Shown: positions 54,984 to 64,000, counted from the stretch's first letter. The stretch is 64,000 nucleotides of DNA from Pseudomonas sp. (GCA_007713455.1 VMRT01000010.1:1-64000), one strand, 5' to 3'. The notes: generated by a model not told the origin, from the letters alone. Program-made: numbers and translations.

Positions 54984-56572
54984 TGCCGTATCCAGTACCA
55001 GACCCATGGCCAACTCCAGGCTTTCGGTGCGGTAGGCTGAGGAACCTCTTTCTCGTTGATCACGATCAGGACCGGAAGGCCCAGATGCTCCGTCAGCTGT
55101 GCCGGATGCTTGAAGCGATGGTCGAAGAACTCGCGCAGGTATCCGAGCGACACGGCGAGCATCAGCCCGGTCAACAGGCCTAGCGGCAGGATCAGCATAG
55201 GCTTGGGAAAAGCCGGCTCTGACGGTTCGTACGGCCAGCTGAGCACTCGGGCATTGGACGCACTGCCATCGAGCAGTCCTTGCGAGCGGCTCTCCTCATA
55301 GCGCTGTGTATAGGTGAAGAACGCCTTATGCAGCGCATCGATCTCAGTATCAAACAGGCGAAGTTGCGCCTGGACGTTCTGCAGGTCGCTTACGCGAGCC
55401 TTGTATTCGTCGATGCGTTCAGTTTTCTGTGCAATGACCTTTTGCAACGTCGCGAGCTCGCTGTTGCGCTCGAGGATGCGGTTCTCCACGACGTTCAGGA
55501 ATTGGTCGCGTGTGCGAGCAATGCGCTCGCGTTGTTGTTGCACCGGCAGGCTGTTTTCCTGGAACGAGGCGGTAGCATTGCCATAGTTGCTGACCTGGTC
55601 GATCAGCTTTTCGCCGAGCTGTTTGATTTCGCGGTCTTCGTAGGCGGCATTGTCCACCGTGTGGGTGAAGGTGAACGGAAAGGTGGCGTCATTGAAGCTG
55701 GCCTTGCGGGCCGCCCTGAGATTGCTGTTGAGGTAGTCGAGCCAGCGCTGATTTTCAAGGAAACGGTCACGGTAAAGATTCAACGCCTGCTCTTCTGTAT
55801 TGATTGCGTTCAGGCGAAAGGTGATCTCTTCCTTGGGGTCAGACGCGCCGATGCTTTCTAGCAGACTTCTGCGGCGCTGTTCGAGCTCGCCAATGCGGAC
55901 CTGGTACTGGCTCTTTTTCTGCTCGAAAAAGGACTCGGGCAAGTCGCTGGACTGCAGGTTCTGACGACTCTTGAGGTAGTTTTCCAATAAGCGGGTGACC
56001 AGCCTGGTGCCCAGCTCGGGATCGGCAAAGCTGTAGCTCACCGAGATGACGTTGGATCCGGGCAGGGTCTCGACGGTCAGTGCGGCGCGCGCCCGCTCGG
56101 TCAAGGCGTCGACGGTACCGTCGCGCACTGGATCGATCTCAAGCCCTACGGCGCTTCGCAAGGGGTTAATGACATGCTCGCGCAGTGGATTGGCGACGTA
56201 GGTGCGCAGCGGATTTAGCGCCAACGTATGAAGGATGCCTTGGCTCGGGCTGTACACACCTTCCTGATGCAGCTGGCGAACAGTTTCGCGCATCAACGAG
56301 GGCGAACGAAGAATGTTGCTTTCCGTTTCCATATCGGCCAGCGACGGCGGTAGGAACTTGTCCGTCTCCTGGCTAAGCGCGGTGTTGGCATCGCTCTGGG
56401 GCAGCTTCTTGGATTGCACCAGGACTTCGGCAGTGATGTCGAAGGTCTGCTTGAGTAGCAGCGGCATCATTAGCGTGATAACAGCGAATACCAAGAAGAC
56501 CCGTTTGATGACCTGCCGGTTGGCAAAGAAAATGCGCAGAAACTCATGCAGATAATTTTCTTTCGGGGACAT
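54980..56572 (-). CDS. GumC/Wzz-type polysaccharide co-polymerase
   Basis: The 530-residue inner-membrane protein has two transmembrane helices (about 25-45 and 465-485) around a long coiled-coil periplasmic domain, as in chain-length determinants. The N-terminal Wzz region and the C-terminal GNVR-like segment (PSEPAFPKPMLILPLGLLTG) are visible. It has no kinase domain of its own; the separate ATPase gene upstream of wza is its probable partner. ATG 56572 is used; a TTG at 56590 overlapping the wza stop is an alternative. Confidence 0.88.
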   Translation of the reverse strand: MSPKENYLHEFLRIFFANRQVIKRVFLVFAVITLMMPLLLKQTFDITAEVLVQSKKLPQSDANTALSQETDKFLPPSLADMETESNILRSPSLMRETVRQLHQEGVYSPSQGILHTLALNPLRTYVANPLREHVINPLRSAVGLEIDPVRDGTVDALTERARAALTVETLPGSNVISVSYSFADPELGTRLVTRLLENYLKSRQNLQSSDLPESFFEQKKSQYQVRIGELEQRRRSLLESIGASDPKEEITFRLNAINTEEQALNLYRDRFLENQRWLDYLNSNLRAARKASFNDATFPFTFTHTVDNAAYEDREIKQLGEKLIDQVSNYGNATASFQENSLPVQQQRERIARTRDQFLNVVENRILERNSELATLQKVIAQKTERIDEYKARVSDLQNVQAQLRLFDTEIDALHKAFFTYTQRYEESRSQGLLDGSASNARVLSWPYEPSEPAFPKPMLILPLGLLTGLMLAVSLGYLREFFDHRFKHPAQLTEHLGLPVLIVINEKEVPQPTAPKAWSWPWVWYWIRQ

Positions 56573-56586
56573 GACCTGCAACCTGT

Positions 56587-57588
56587 TCAATTGTCGTCAT
56601 CCTTATTGTCGACCCGGTAAGAGAAGCCGAAGCCGACTCCGTTGAACAGCAGCACATCAGCAACCTGTCGGCTGATCTCCCCCGCCCGCGCAAGCTTGGT
56701 CTTGGGTACGTAGAGCAAATCGTCCGGTTGCAGGTAGGCAAAGGTATCGGCCGAGGCGTCAAGTGCTTTGCCAACGTCATACAGCTGCGCTTCCATCTGG
56801 TCGCCTTTGCGCCGCATGATCACTACCGAGTCCAGGCGAGCCAGCGGGTTGGCGCCATGTGCCAGGGTCAGCGCCTCAAGCACCGAGACCGGCCGACGGA
56901 TCGGATACACGCCAGGCTGGGTCACTTCACCGAGTACAAATATCTCGTTTGCGCTGGTGCTCTTGAGTAACGCGTCCACTTGCACGTTGGCTGCATGTGC
57001 GGCGTAGCGCTCGTTGAGCGTGGTGTTGAGTTGGGCGAGGGTCATGCCATGGAGCGCAACAGCTCCGATGAGCGGAAACATGGCGCGGCCGTCCGAGCCC
57101 ACGGTGATTTCTCGGCTCAGTCCGGTAGCGGGATGGTTCAGCGTCAGACGGAGGTTTTCTTCCGCAGTAAGCGGACGGGGTACCGACAGCGATACAACGG
57201 GGCGTTTGAGAATCGCCTGATAGCTACCGATGACCTTGTCCTGGGCCTGCAAAGCTGTCATGCCGGCGATTGCCAGCGTACCGACATAAGGCAGCTCGAT
57301 GGTGCCGTCGGGCATGACCAGTTTGGTGCCGCTGAGCTCCGGTGCGGTGAGGAAGTTGATCTCCACCTGATCACCAGGCTGGATGCGGTAGGGCCGCACG
57401 CTGGTATGGTCGATGTAGAAGATCAAGTCCAGAACGTCCTGAGGGCGCAGCGTCTTTTCAATTGTGAACACCTCAGTGCGCAGTGCGTCGGAGGGGGCTG
57501 CCGTCACAATTTCCGCGGGCATGTGCTGGACTGCTGGGCTGGAACAGCCGGCTAAAGCCAGAAGCAGGGGTACCGATTTGAAATTCAT
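56587..57588 (-). CDS. Wza-like outer-membrane polysaccharide export lipoprotein
   Basis: The 333-residue protein begins MNFKSVPLLLALAGCSSPAV, with a lipobox LAGC, so it is an exported lipoprotein. A polysaccharide-export domain follows (YRIQPGDQVEINFLTAPELS, MPDGTIELPYVGTLAIAGMT) with a second repeat (VGSDGRAMFPLIGAVALHGM) and SLBB-like regions (EIFVLGEVTQPGVYPI). It would form the outer-membrane channel. ATG 57588 has GAGG upstream. Confidence 0.9.
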   Translation of the reverse strand: MNFKSVPLLLALAGCSSPAVQHMPAEIVTAAPSDALRTEVFTIEKTLRPQDVLDLIFYIDHTSVRPYRIQPGDQVEINFLTAPELSGTKLVMPDGTIELPYVGTLAIAGMTALQAQDKVIGSYQAILKRPVVSLSVPRPLTAEENLRLTLNHPATGLSREITVGSDGRAMFPLIGAVALHGMTLAQLNTTLNERYAAHAANVQVDALLKSTSANEIFVLGEVTQPGVYPIRRPVSVLEALTLAHGANPLARLDSVVIMRRKGDQMEAQLYDVGKALDASADTFAYLQPDDLLYVPKTKLARAGEISRQVADVLLFNGVGFGFSYRVDNKDDDN

Positions 57589-57597
57589 GATGGCGCC

Positions 57598-58242
57598 TCA
57601 GAGGTGGTCATAGACCCATTTGGGCATGTAGTACTTGCGTGCGTTGAACACGCTCCCCATCAATTTGGCACCAGCCAGCGCCAGGCGCTGCGCGGCGGCC
57701 TGGGCGACTTCCCAGCGGGTTTCTTCGGCGCGCACCACCAGGATGACGCCGTCGACCAGTGAACCTATGGTCAGTGTGTCGCCGCCGGTGTAGACAGCTT
57801 CACCATCAATCACCACGAAGCGGTAGCGCTCGCTGAGCTGTGCAAGAAGCTGCCGCAACTGCTCAGTCGACAGCCCCCGGCTGTCACTGCTGCGCTGCCC
57901 TAGAGGCAGCAGGTCGAACGAATTGGCGGGCAGCTCCGTCAGGCAGTCATCCAGCGCAGTTATGTGACCCGCCGCTAGGTCCAAGAAGCCCGGACGCTCT
58001 TGCAGACCGAGCTGACATGTGACGTTGTTGGCCGAGAGGCTCGCATCAATCAGTAGCACCTTTCCGGTACAGGCAGAAGCAAGCTGGTGAGCCATGGTGA
58101 TGGCACTGGTCGTCACACCGCAGCCTTTATTGGCGCTGGTCAATAGCAATACCTGCTGCTGTTGATCGAGCACGGTGGAGGCGATGTTGATTTCGCTCGG
58201 AGTGGTGACGTCCAGACGGATGGTTGGAAGTGAACCGTCCAT
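57598..58242 (-). CDS. BY-kinase/CpsD-like P-loop protein with altered Walker A
   Basis: The 214-residue protein has the ParA/MinD-type fold of the cytoplasmic tyrosine autokinases that pair with Wzz proteins. The P-loop region reads SANKGCGVTTSA at 36-47: the usual GK(S/T) lysine is replaced by valine (V43), though the signature lysine of deviant P-loops (K39) is kept. Walker A' is KVLLIDASL (D66) and Walker B RFVVIDGEAVYTGG. The C-terminus lacks a long tyrosine cluster, ending YYMPKWVYDHL. It may bind nucleotide without kinase activity and regulate assembly. Confidence 0.8.
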   Translation of the reverse strand: MDGSLPTIRLDVTTPSEINIASTVLDQQQQVLLLTSANKGCGVTTSAITMAHQLASACTGKVLLIDASLSANNVTCQLGLQERPGFLDLAAGHITALDDCLTELPANSFDLLPLGQRSSDSRGLSTEQLRQLLAQLSERYRFVVIDGEAVYTGGDTLTIGSLVDGVILVVRAEETRWEVAQAAAQRLALAGAKLMGSVFNARKYYMPKWVYDHL

Positions 58243-59009
58243 TAGCTTGCTCCATGGCCGCTGACGACCTTGAAAGGGGTTTTGAGCAGGATCTTTAGAT
58301 CGAGCCAGGGGCTTTGTTGGGAGATATAGGCCAGATCAAGCGCAACTCGGTCATCGAAGTCGATTTCACTGCGGCCGGATATCTGCCAGAGCCCAGTGAT
58401 GCCGGGATAGATGCTTAGCCGTCCCAGGTGATGGTTGTGATAGCGATGTGCGTCGAATGAGGTTGGCCGTGGCCCCACCAGGCGCATGTCCCCGCGTACT
58501 ACGTTGAGTAGGTTGGGTAGTTCATCGAGACTGGAGCGCCGAAGCCATTGCCCTATGGCGGTCACCCGAGGGTCGCGGTCAATCTTGAAGTCGACCGAGC
58601 CTGCACCATGCTTGTTCAGGTGCCGTAGGCTCTCTTTCAGCTCTTCGGCGTTCACGACCATGGTCCGGAACTTGACCATGCCGAAACGGCGGCCGCGAAA
58701 GCCGGTGCGTTGCTGAATAAAAAAAACTGGTCCCTGGCTCGTAAGCTTGATGCTCGCCGCAACCATTACCAGCAGCGGCGACAACACGATTAACATCACG
58801 ACAGCACATAGGGCTTCGGTCACGCGCTTGGTGCGCGAAAGGCTCCAAGGGGTCCCTCCAGGCCGACCTAGAAGCCAGCCGCGTTGCTGGAGCAGGACGG
58901 CAGCGTCGATTTTATCGCGCAGCGCCGGGCTACGGCGCTTTTCCCAGCTCGGCAGCTCCTCTCGGGCGCTCGGGGCAGGCACCAATGTCTCCGCAGGCGT
59001 CTCCATCAT
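58242..59009 (-). CDS. undecaprenyl-phosphate sugar phosphotransferase
   Basis: The 255-residue membrane enzyme starts the repeat unit by moving a sugar-1-phosphate to undecaprenyl phosphate. It has one membrane helix (LCAVVMLIVLSPLLVMVAAS) and the bacterial sugar transferase core: SQGPVFFIQQRTGFRGR, MVKFRTMV, SSLDELPNLLNVVRGDM and LVGPRPTS. Unlike WcaJ it lacks the four extra N-terminal helices. Its ATG overlaps the epimerase stop (ATGA). The sugar (glucose or galactose most often) is not certain. Confidence 0.9.
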   Translation of the reverse strand: MMETPAETLVPAPSAREELPSWEKRRSPALRDKIDAAVLLQQRGWLLGRPGGTPWSLSRTKRVTEALCAVVMLIVLSPLLVMVAASIKLTSQGPVFFIQQRTGFRGRRFGMVKFRTMVVNAEELKESLRHLNKHGAGSVDFKIDRDPRVTAIGQWLRRSSLDELPNLLNVVRGDMRLVGPRPTSFDAHRYHNHHLGRLSIYPGITGLWQISGRSEIDFDDRVALDLAYISQQSPWLDLKILLKTPFKVVSGHGAS

Positions 59010-60079
59010 GCTATCGCTCCTTTAAGTTCGAGCGAGCAGGCTTGTTCGTTGACTACCGGTATGTTGAGCGGACGAAGGTAGTAGCTACGGAACCATGCGA
59101 CGAAGTGTGCGAGCCCTTCATTCAGGGAGGTTTGCGGTGTGAAGCCGATAGCTTCTTCCAATGCACTGGCGTCCGCACAGGTATTGATCACGTCACCTGG
59201 TTGCAACGGCAGCAACTGCAGCTGGGCCTGCAGGCCCAGCAAACGGGCCAGGGTGTCGACGTAGACGCGCAGATGAACAGGGCGGTTGCCGCCAATGTTG
59301 TAGAGGCGCCAAGGCGCCGCGCTGGTCGAAGGGTCAGGGTCCCCGTGATTCCAGTATTGATTGGCACTAGGTGGTTGCGGCAGCAGGCGCGCCAGGCTTT
59401 CGACGATGTCGTCGATGTACGTAAAGTCCCGCTGATGTTCGCCGTGGTTGAAAAGCTTCAATGGCTGTCCATGGCTGATAGCACTGGCGAACAGCATGGG
59501 TGACATGTCTGGCCGGCCCCAGGGGCCATATACCGTGAAGAAGCGCAGGCCGGTTGCGGGGATGCCGAACAGGTGGCTGTAGCTGTGCGCCATCGCTTCG
59601 TTGGCCTTCTTGCTGGCGGCATACAGCGACAAAGGATGGTCGGTATTGTGCCGCTCGGAGTAAGGCGTGCAGTGGTTGGCGCCGTATACCGAGCTGGACG
59701 ATGCGAAGATCAGATGTTGCACTGGATGGCGGCGGCAGGCCTCCAACAGGTTTAGGAACCCTGCAAGGTTGCTATCCAGATAAGCGCGCGGGTTGTCCAG
59801 CGAATAGCGCACGCCCGCCTGGGCAGCGAGGTGGATGACTGCGTCCGGACGATGCTTGGCAAAAAGCCGTTCGAGTTCGTCGTAGTCTTCGACATTGATA
59901 CGGTACAGCGGGAAGTCGCCAGCTGCTTCCTGCACCCACCGCACCCGTGCTTCCTTTAGCTGCGGGTCATAATAATCGTTGAAGTTATCCAGGCCGATAA
60001 CCTCATGGCCCTCTCGCAGCAGGCGCAGAGTGGTATGCGCGCCTATGAACCCGGCCGCTCCAGTAACTAACGTCTTCAT
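59006..60079 (-). CDS. UDP-glucuronate 4-epimerase
   Basis: The 357-residue extended short-chain dehydrogenase/reductase has the NAD-binding motif TGAAGFIGAHTTL (7-19), the AAQAGVRYSLDNPRAYLDSN region specific for UDP-glucuronate epimerases, and the YxxxK motif in YAASKKANE. It should convert UDP-glucuronate to UDP-galacturonate. It follows UDP-glucose dehydrogenase, whose product is its substrate, and overlaps it by four bases. Confidence 0.88.
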   Translation of the reverse strand: MKTLVTGAAGFIGAHTTLRLLREGHEVIGLDNFNDYYDPQLKEARVRWVQEAAGDFPLYRINVEDYDELERLFAKHRPDAVIHLAAQAGVRYSLDNPRAYLDSNLAGFLNLLEACRRHPVQHLIFASSSSVYGANHCTPYSERHNTDHPLSLYAASKKANEAMAHSYSHLFGIPATGLRFFTVYGPWGRPDMSPMLFASAISHGQPLKLFNHGEHQRDFTYIDDIVESLARLLPQPPSANQYWNHGDPDPSTSAAPWRLYNIGGNRPVHLRVYVDTLARLLGLQAQLQLLPLQPGDVINTCADASALEEAIGFTPQTSLNEGLAHFVAWFRSYYLRPLNIPVVNEQACSLELKGAIA

Positions 60080-61434
60080 GCTGGGACCGATGCGCTCGAA
60101 GGGCGGATATAGGGTAAGCCAATGCCGATGTAGTGCAGCCCGGCGCGTGCCAGCTGCTGTGGGTTGAACAGGTTGCGGCCGTCGATAACCAGTCGCGCGC
60201 GAAGCTTTTTCCTCAGCTCGTCAAAATCGACTACACGAAACGCCTTCCACTCGGTGCAGATCACGAGAGCATCGGCATCCTGCAAGGTGTCATCCCGGGT
60301 CGCGCAAAGTTCGAGGTCATTCCTGTAGCCGTAGATGCGGCGGCACTCAGTCATGGCCTCCGGATCGAAGGCGCGCACGCGGGCGCCTTCTGCCCAGAGC
60401 GCTTCCATGAGATAGCGACTCGGTGCTTCGCGCATATCGTCGGTATTGGGTTTGAACGCCAGACCCCAGACCGCGATAGATTTACCAGCCAGCCCTTCTG
60501 GGAATTGGGCCTTTAGTTTGCGCAGAAGGAGCTGCCGCTGATCGTCATTGATCCGCGTGACAGTCTTGAGCAGACGCGGCTCGATTCCGTTCTCTTCGGC
60601 GGTATGGATCAGCGCCTTCAGGTCCTTCGGGAAGCACGATCCTCCGAAGCCACAGCCGGGATAGATGAAGTGATAACCGATCCTTGGATCCGAGCCGATA
60701 CCCTTGCGTACCGCCTCGATGTCCACACCGAGGCTCTCCGCCAGGCCGGCCAGCTCGTTCATGAAGCTGATGCGGGTAGCGAGCATCGCGTTGGCCGCGT
60801 ACTTGACCAGCTCAGCGCTGCGGTTGTCCATGTACGTCGTGCGATCGTGGTTGCGGTTGAACGGAGCGTACAACTCGGCCATCTGCGCTTGAGCGATCGG
60901 ATCCTGGCTGCCGATGATGATGCGGTCGGGCCGGCTGCAGTCGGCGACGGCGCTGCCTTCCTTCAGGAATTCAGGGTTGGACACGACATATGTGTTCAGA
61001 TGAGTTTTATCGCGTGCATCGAGCGTCGCGCGTGTTTCCGTTCTGACCTTGTCGGCAGTGCCAACCGGTACGGTGGACTTGATGACCAGCGTGCGGTCTT
61101 GCTCCATCAGGCCTGCGATCTGGCGGGCGACACTTAGGACATGCTGGAGATCAGCAGAGCCGTCTTCATTTGGTGGAGTACCCACTGCGATGAAGATTAC
61201 TTTTCCGTGAGCTACCGCATCGCTTGCTTGGGTAGTGAAATGCAAGCGCCCGGCCTTGATATTCTCCTCGAGCAAGCCGGCCAGGCCTGGCTCATGGATG
61301 CAGGGGATGCCCTGCCGTAACTGAACTACTTTTCGGTCGTCGATGTCTACGCATATGACGTGATGACCTACATCGGCCAAAACGGCGGCTTGAACCAAGC
61401 CGACATAACCCGACCCAAAGACGCTAACTTCCAT
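60076..61434 (-). CDS. UDP-glucose 6-dehydrogenase
   Basis: The 452-residue enzyme oxidises UDP-glucose to UDP-glucuronate with two NAD+. It has the N-terminal Rossmann motif FGSGYVGLVQAAVLADVGH, the catalytic cysteine motif GCGFGGSCFPKDLKAL and the C-terminal domain VWGLAFKPNTDDMREAPS. It is the first gene of the exopolysaccharide operon, with AAGG upstream of ATG 61434, and supplies the uronic acid precursor. Confidence 0.94.
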   Translation of the reverse strand: MEVSVFGSGYVGLVQAAVLADVGHHVICVDIDDRKVVQLRQGIPCIHEPGLAGLLEENIKAGRLHFTTQASDAVAHGKVIFIAVGTPPNEDGSADLQHVLSVARQIAGLMEQDRTLVIKSTVPVGTADKVRTETRATLDARDKTHLNTYVVSNPEFLKEGSAVADCSRPDRIIIGSQDPIAQAQMAELYAPFNRNHDRTTYMDNRSAELVKYAANAMLATRISFMNELAGLAESLGVDIEAVRKGIGSDPRIGYHFIYPGCGFGGSCFPKDLKALIHTAEENGIEPRLLKTVTRINDDQRQLLLRKLKAQFPEGLAGKSIAVWGLAFKPNTDDMREAPSRYLMEALWAEGARVRAFDPEAMTECRRIYGYRNDLELCATRDDTLQDADALVICTEWKAFRVVDFDELRKKLRARLVIDGRNLFNPQQLARAGLHYIGIGLPYIRPSSASVPA

Positions 61435-61488
61435 GATGCACCTTGGACGCCAATTTTTGACATAAAAACAATATCACTGGCCAGAAGC

Positions 61489-61524
61489 CATGTTGATTGT
61501 ATTTTGTGCGCTAGTAGTCTTTAA
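61489..61524 (-). promoter_or_regulatory. candidate sigma70 promoter of the exopolysaccharide operon
   Basis: On the minus strand TTAAAG (61524-61519) and TACAAT (61501-61496) are separated by exactly 17 bases, giving a plausible -35/-10 pair about 55 bases upstream of the first gene. The 265-base gap 61435-61699 is clearly richer in A/T than its surroundings. I see no ops or JUMPstart element. Promoter activity is inferred from consensus only. Confidence 0.45.
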
Positions 61525-61699
61525 GTGACGCACTTGTGGCGCCTTTTTGTTGACAAGGCTGGTGAGTTCTGGGTCGCTTGGTGTCGGGTCGTCCTATAAG
61601 AGATAAGGGTCCATATCGGTGCAGGGTGGGCTTGACCTTGGAGGTGATCGAAGCTGGCTCTAGAATGCGGTCCATTAATTCTAGGTTCGAGCGTTCAGC

Positions 61700-62587
61700 A
61701 TGTCCGACCAAACTCAGCGCTTTATCTTCGACGATTCCGACGTTCGCGGCGAAATCGCCACGCTGGACGAAAGCTTCCAGCACGTGCTGGCCAAGCACAC
61801 CTACCCCGAGCCCGTCGCCCAGCTGCTTGGCGAGCTGCTCGCCGCTGCTGCGCTGCTGGTCGGCACGCTCAAGTTCGACGGGCTGCTGATTCTCCAGGCG
61901 CGTTCCAGCGGAGCCGTCCCGCTGCTGATGGTCGAGTGCTCCAGTGCCCGGGAGGTGCGCGGCATCGCGCGCTACCACGCCGAGCAGATCGAGACGGGCG
62001 CAACGCTGGCCGAGTTGATGCCCGAGGGCATGCTGGCGATCACCGTCGACCCGGCCAACGGCCAGCGCTACCAGGGCATCGTCGGCCTGGACGGGGTCAA
62101 CCTGGCGGAATGCCTGACCAACTATTTCGCTGCGTCCGAGCAGCTGCCGACGCGCTTCTGGCTCAATGCCGACAGCCGCCGGGCCTGCGGCCTGCTGTTG
62201 CAGCAGCTGCCGGCCGATCGAATCAAGGATGCCGACGAGCGTGACGCCAGCTGGGAGCACCTGCGCACCCTGGCCGACACCCTGACGGCCGAGGAACTTC
62301 TCGGGCTGGATGCCGAGACGCTGTTGCACCGGCTCTACCATCAGGAGCAGCTGCGCCTGTTCGACGCGCTGCCGATCCGCTTTCGCTGCAGCTGCTCGCG
62401 GGAGCGCTCGGCCCGTGCGCTGATCAGCCTGGGCGAGGAAGACGCCCAGCAACTGGTGGTCGAGCAGGGCGGTGCGGTGAGCATCGATTGCCAGTTCTGC
62501 AACGAGAAGTACACCTATGATGCCGCGGACGTGGCCCAGCTTTTCGCCGGTGGCGGCAGCGACGCGCCCTCGGGCACCCGTCATTGA
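61700..62587 (+). CDS. hslO: Hsp33 redox-regulated chaperone
   Basis: The 295-residue chaperone is switched on by oxidative unfolding. Its C-terminal zinc site is intact: CSCSRE (two cysteines) and CQFCNEKY (two cysteines), the four-cysteine CxC/CxxC pattern. The N-terminal domain begins [20 protein letters not shown] as in the family. It lies divergent from the exopolysaccharide operon and upstream of pckA, as in PAO1. Confidence 0.95.
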   Translation: MSDQTQRFIFDDSDVRGEIATLDESFQHVLAKHTYPEPVAQLLGELLAAAALLVGTLKFDGLLILQARSSGAVPLLMVECSSAREVRGIARYHAEQIETGATLAELMPEGMLAITVDPANGQRYQGIVGLDGVNLAECLTNYFAASEQLPTRFWLNADSRRACGLLLQQLPADRIKDADERDASWEHLRTLADTLTAEELLGLDAETLLHRLYHQEQLRLFDALPIRFRCSCSRERSARALISLGEEDAQQLVVEQGGAVSIDCQFCNEKYTYDAADVAQLFAGGGSDAPSGTRH

Positions 62588-62808
62588 GCGGCGCCTGGCG
62601 CTCGGCGGCCATCCGCTTAGTGCCAGTACGCTAAGGAATGAGACAGGGATGGACCTGCAGCCAGCCAGTGAACTATTTGGCCATCACGGCCTCATACCCA
62701 GCGCGGTGCATTATCTGGCATAATCGCGCGCACTTTTTTCGATGTAGTTCGTCGCTCGGCGGGCTACAACAGCATGGAGGAATCGGCCCAAGGCCGACGG
62801 GAACACTC

Positions 62809-64000
62809 ATGACGCAAGCCACCAACGCCGTGTACACCGACATCAGCACCGCTCAACTGATTGAAGAAGCCGTCAAGCGCGGAGAGGGCGAACTGTCCGC
62901 CAATGGCTCTCTGGTGGTGAAGACCGGGCACCGCACGGGTCGTTCTCCGGCTGACCGCTTCATCGTCGAAGAGCCGAGCACCCAGCACAAGATCGCTTGG
63001 GGCCCGATCAACCGTCCGTTCCCGGCCGGCAACTTCGAAGCACTGTGGAACCGCGTCGAAGCCTACCTCGCCGAGCGCGATAGCTTCGTCTCCTACGTCC
63101 ATGTCGGTGCCGATCCCGAGCACTACCTGCCGGTCAAGATGACCACCGAGACCGCCTGGCACAACCTGTTCGGCCGTTGCCTGTTCATCACCCCGGAACA
63201 GTTCAACCAGGCCAGCCTGAGCGAGTGGCGCATCCTCAACGCACCGTTCTTCCAGTGCGTACCCGAGCGTGACGGCACCAATTCCGATGGCTGCGTGATC
63301 ATCAACTTCGCCGAGAAGAAGGTGCTGATCGCCGGCATGCAGTACGCCGGTGAAATGAAGAAAGCCATGTTCTCCGTGCAGAACTTCCTGCTGCCGGACG
63401 TCGACGTGCTGCCGATGCACTGTGCCGCCAACATCGGCGAAGACGGCGACACCACCCTGTTCTTCGGTCTGTCCGGCACCGGCAAGACCACCCTGTCGGC
63501 CGACGAGAGCCGCTACCTGATCGGCGATGACGAGCACGGCTGGGGCGTTGGCCGCGTGTTCAACATCGAGGGTGGCTGCTACGCCAAGTGCATCGACCTG
63601 TCCGAGAAGAACGAGCCGGTGATCTGGAAGGCTATCAAGTTCGGCGCCGTGCTGGAGAATGTGGTGCTCGACGAGCGCACCCGTCTGCCCGACTACGCCG
63701 ACGCCAGCCTGACCCAGAACAGCCGCGCCGCGTACCCGCTGCAGCATGTCGAGAAGCGCTCCGAGAAGAACCTCGGCGGTGAGCCGAACGCGGTGATCTT
63801 CCTGACCTGCGACCTGACCGGCGTACTGCCGCCCGTGTCGATCCTGAACAACGAGCAGGCTGCCTACCACTTCCTGTCCGGCTACACCGCGCTGGTCGGT
63901 TCCACCGAAATGGGTTCGGGCAGCGGCATCAAGTCGACCTTCTCCACCTGCTTCGGCGCGCCGTTCTTCCCGCGTCCGGCTGGCGAGTACGCCGAGTTGC
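62809..64000 (+). CDS. pckA: phosphoenolpyruvate carboxykinase (ATP), 5' part
   Basis: The first 397 codons lie in the window and the frame is open to the edge. The enzyme makes phosphoenolpyruvate from oxaloacetate for gluconeogenesis. Visible motifs are [40 protein letters not shown], the P-loop [14 protein letters not shown], and [23 protein letters not shown] 62809 is the family start. The preceding 221 bases contain no gene. Confidence 0.96.
   Translation, partial: MTQATNAVYTDISTAQLIEEAVKRGEGELSANGSLVVKTGHRTGRSPADRFIVEEPSTQHKIAWGPINRPFPAGNFEALWNRVEAYLAERDSFVSYVHVGADPEHYLPVKMTTETAWHNLFGRCLFITPEQFNQASLSEWRILNAPFFQCVPERDGTNSDGCVIINFAEKKVLIAGMQYAGEMKKAMFSVQNFLLPDVDVLPMHCAANIGEDGDTTLFFGLSGTGKTTLSADESRYLIGDDEHGWGVGRVFNIEGGCYAKCIDLSEKNEPVIWKAIKFGAVLENVVLDERTRLPDYADASLTQNSRAAYPLQHVEKRSEKNLGGEPNAVIFLTCDLTGVLPPVSILNNEQAAYHFLSGYTALVGSTEMGSGSGIKSTFSTCFGAPFFPRPAGEYAEL

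Noticed and set aside
61435-61699. JUMPstart/ops antitermination element before the EPS operon
   Set aside because: No GGCGGTAG-type sequence is present in the gap on the minus strand.

Overview
The window is high-GC DNA from a Pseudomonas-type gammaproteobacterium, most likely the P. stutzeri group (Stutzerimonas). The main evidence is gene order: from about 26.8 kb to the right end the genes follow, in reverse, the P. aeruginosa PAO1 order PA5210 to PA5192 (secretion ATPase, CYTH/CHAD protein, DUF47 protein, Pit, argE, argA, gshA, thioesterase, tex, amgR/ompR, amgS/envZ, rimK, rimB, hslR, hslO, pckA). This comparison is from memory, not from a search.

1-13.46 kb is an accessory region that ends at the 3' side of a tRNA-Thr(UGU) gene, a usual island integration site. 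It holds the start of an IS1182-like transposase cut by the window edge, a Tn3-family resolvase with a res-like site but no transposase, and a type I restriction-modification operon on the minus strand (hsdM, hsdS, a 42-codon remnant, darT, darG, hsdR, a YgjP-like metallopeptidase). It ends with a DUF927 ATPase and an AlpA-like regulator next to the tRNA. The toxin-antitoxin pair darTG (DNA ADP-ribosyltransferase and its macrodomain antitoxin) sits inside the restriction operon, where a truncated AlbA_2-type gene is left behind. No integrase is visible.

13.5-26.8 kb holds a SAM-dependent methyltransferase, a TRAP transporter whose permease genes diverge from the binding-protein gene, an OsmC protein, a DUF2388 protein, a very large hybrid sensor kinase (five PAS and three GAF domains, kinase, receiver), and two divergent L,D-transpeptidase genes. 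A MITE-like inverted-repeat element follows.

26.8-43.6 kb is conserved housekeeping: an orphan PilB/GspE-like ATPase, a triphosphate-tunnel protein, phosphate uptake (DUF47 plus Pit), arginine biosynthesis (argE, argA), glutathione synthesis (gshA), tex, the AmgRS envelope-stress system, ribosomal S6 modification (rimB, rimK) and Hsp15.

43.6-61.4 kb is a 16-gene exopolysaccharide operon of the Wzx/Wzy type on the minus strand, placed between hslR (Hsp15) and hslO (Hsp33), which lie close together in PAO1. It reads: UDP-glucose dehydrogenase, UDP-glucuronate 4-epimerase, lipid-linked sugar transferase, a BY-kinase-like ATPase lacking the P-loop lysine, Wza-like export lipoprotein, Wzz/GumC-like co-polymerase, GT4, Wzy-like polymerase, two GT2, NodB-type deacetylase, Wzx flippase, a secreted glycosidase-like protein, two GNAT-type acyltransferases and a YdjC-type deacetylase. 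Most neighbours overlap by 4-8 bases, so the set looks like one translationally coupled transcript making an acidic, acyl-decorated polysaccharide. The right edge returns to core genes hslO and pckA (pckA is cut by the window).
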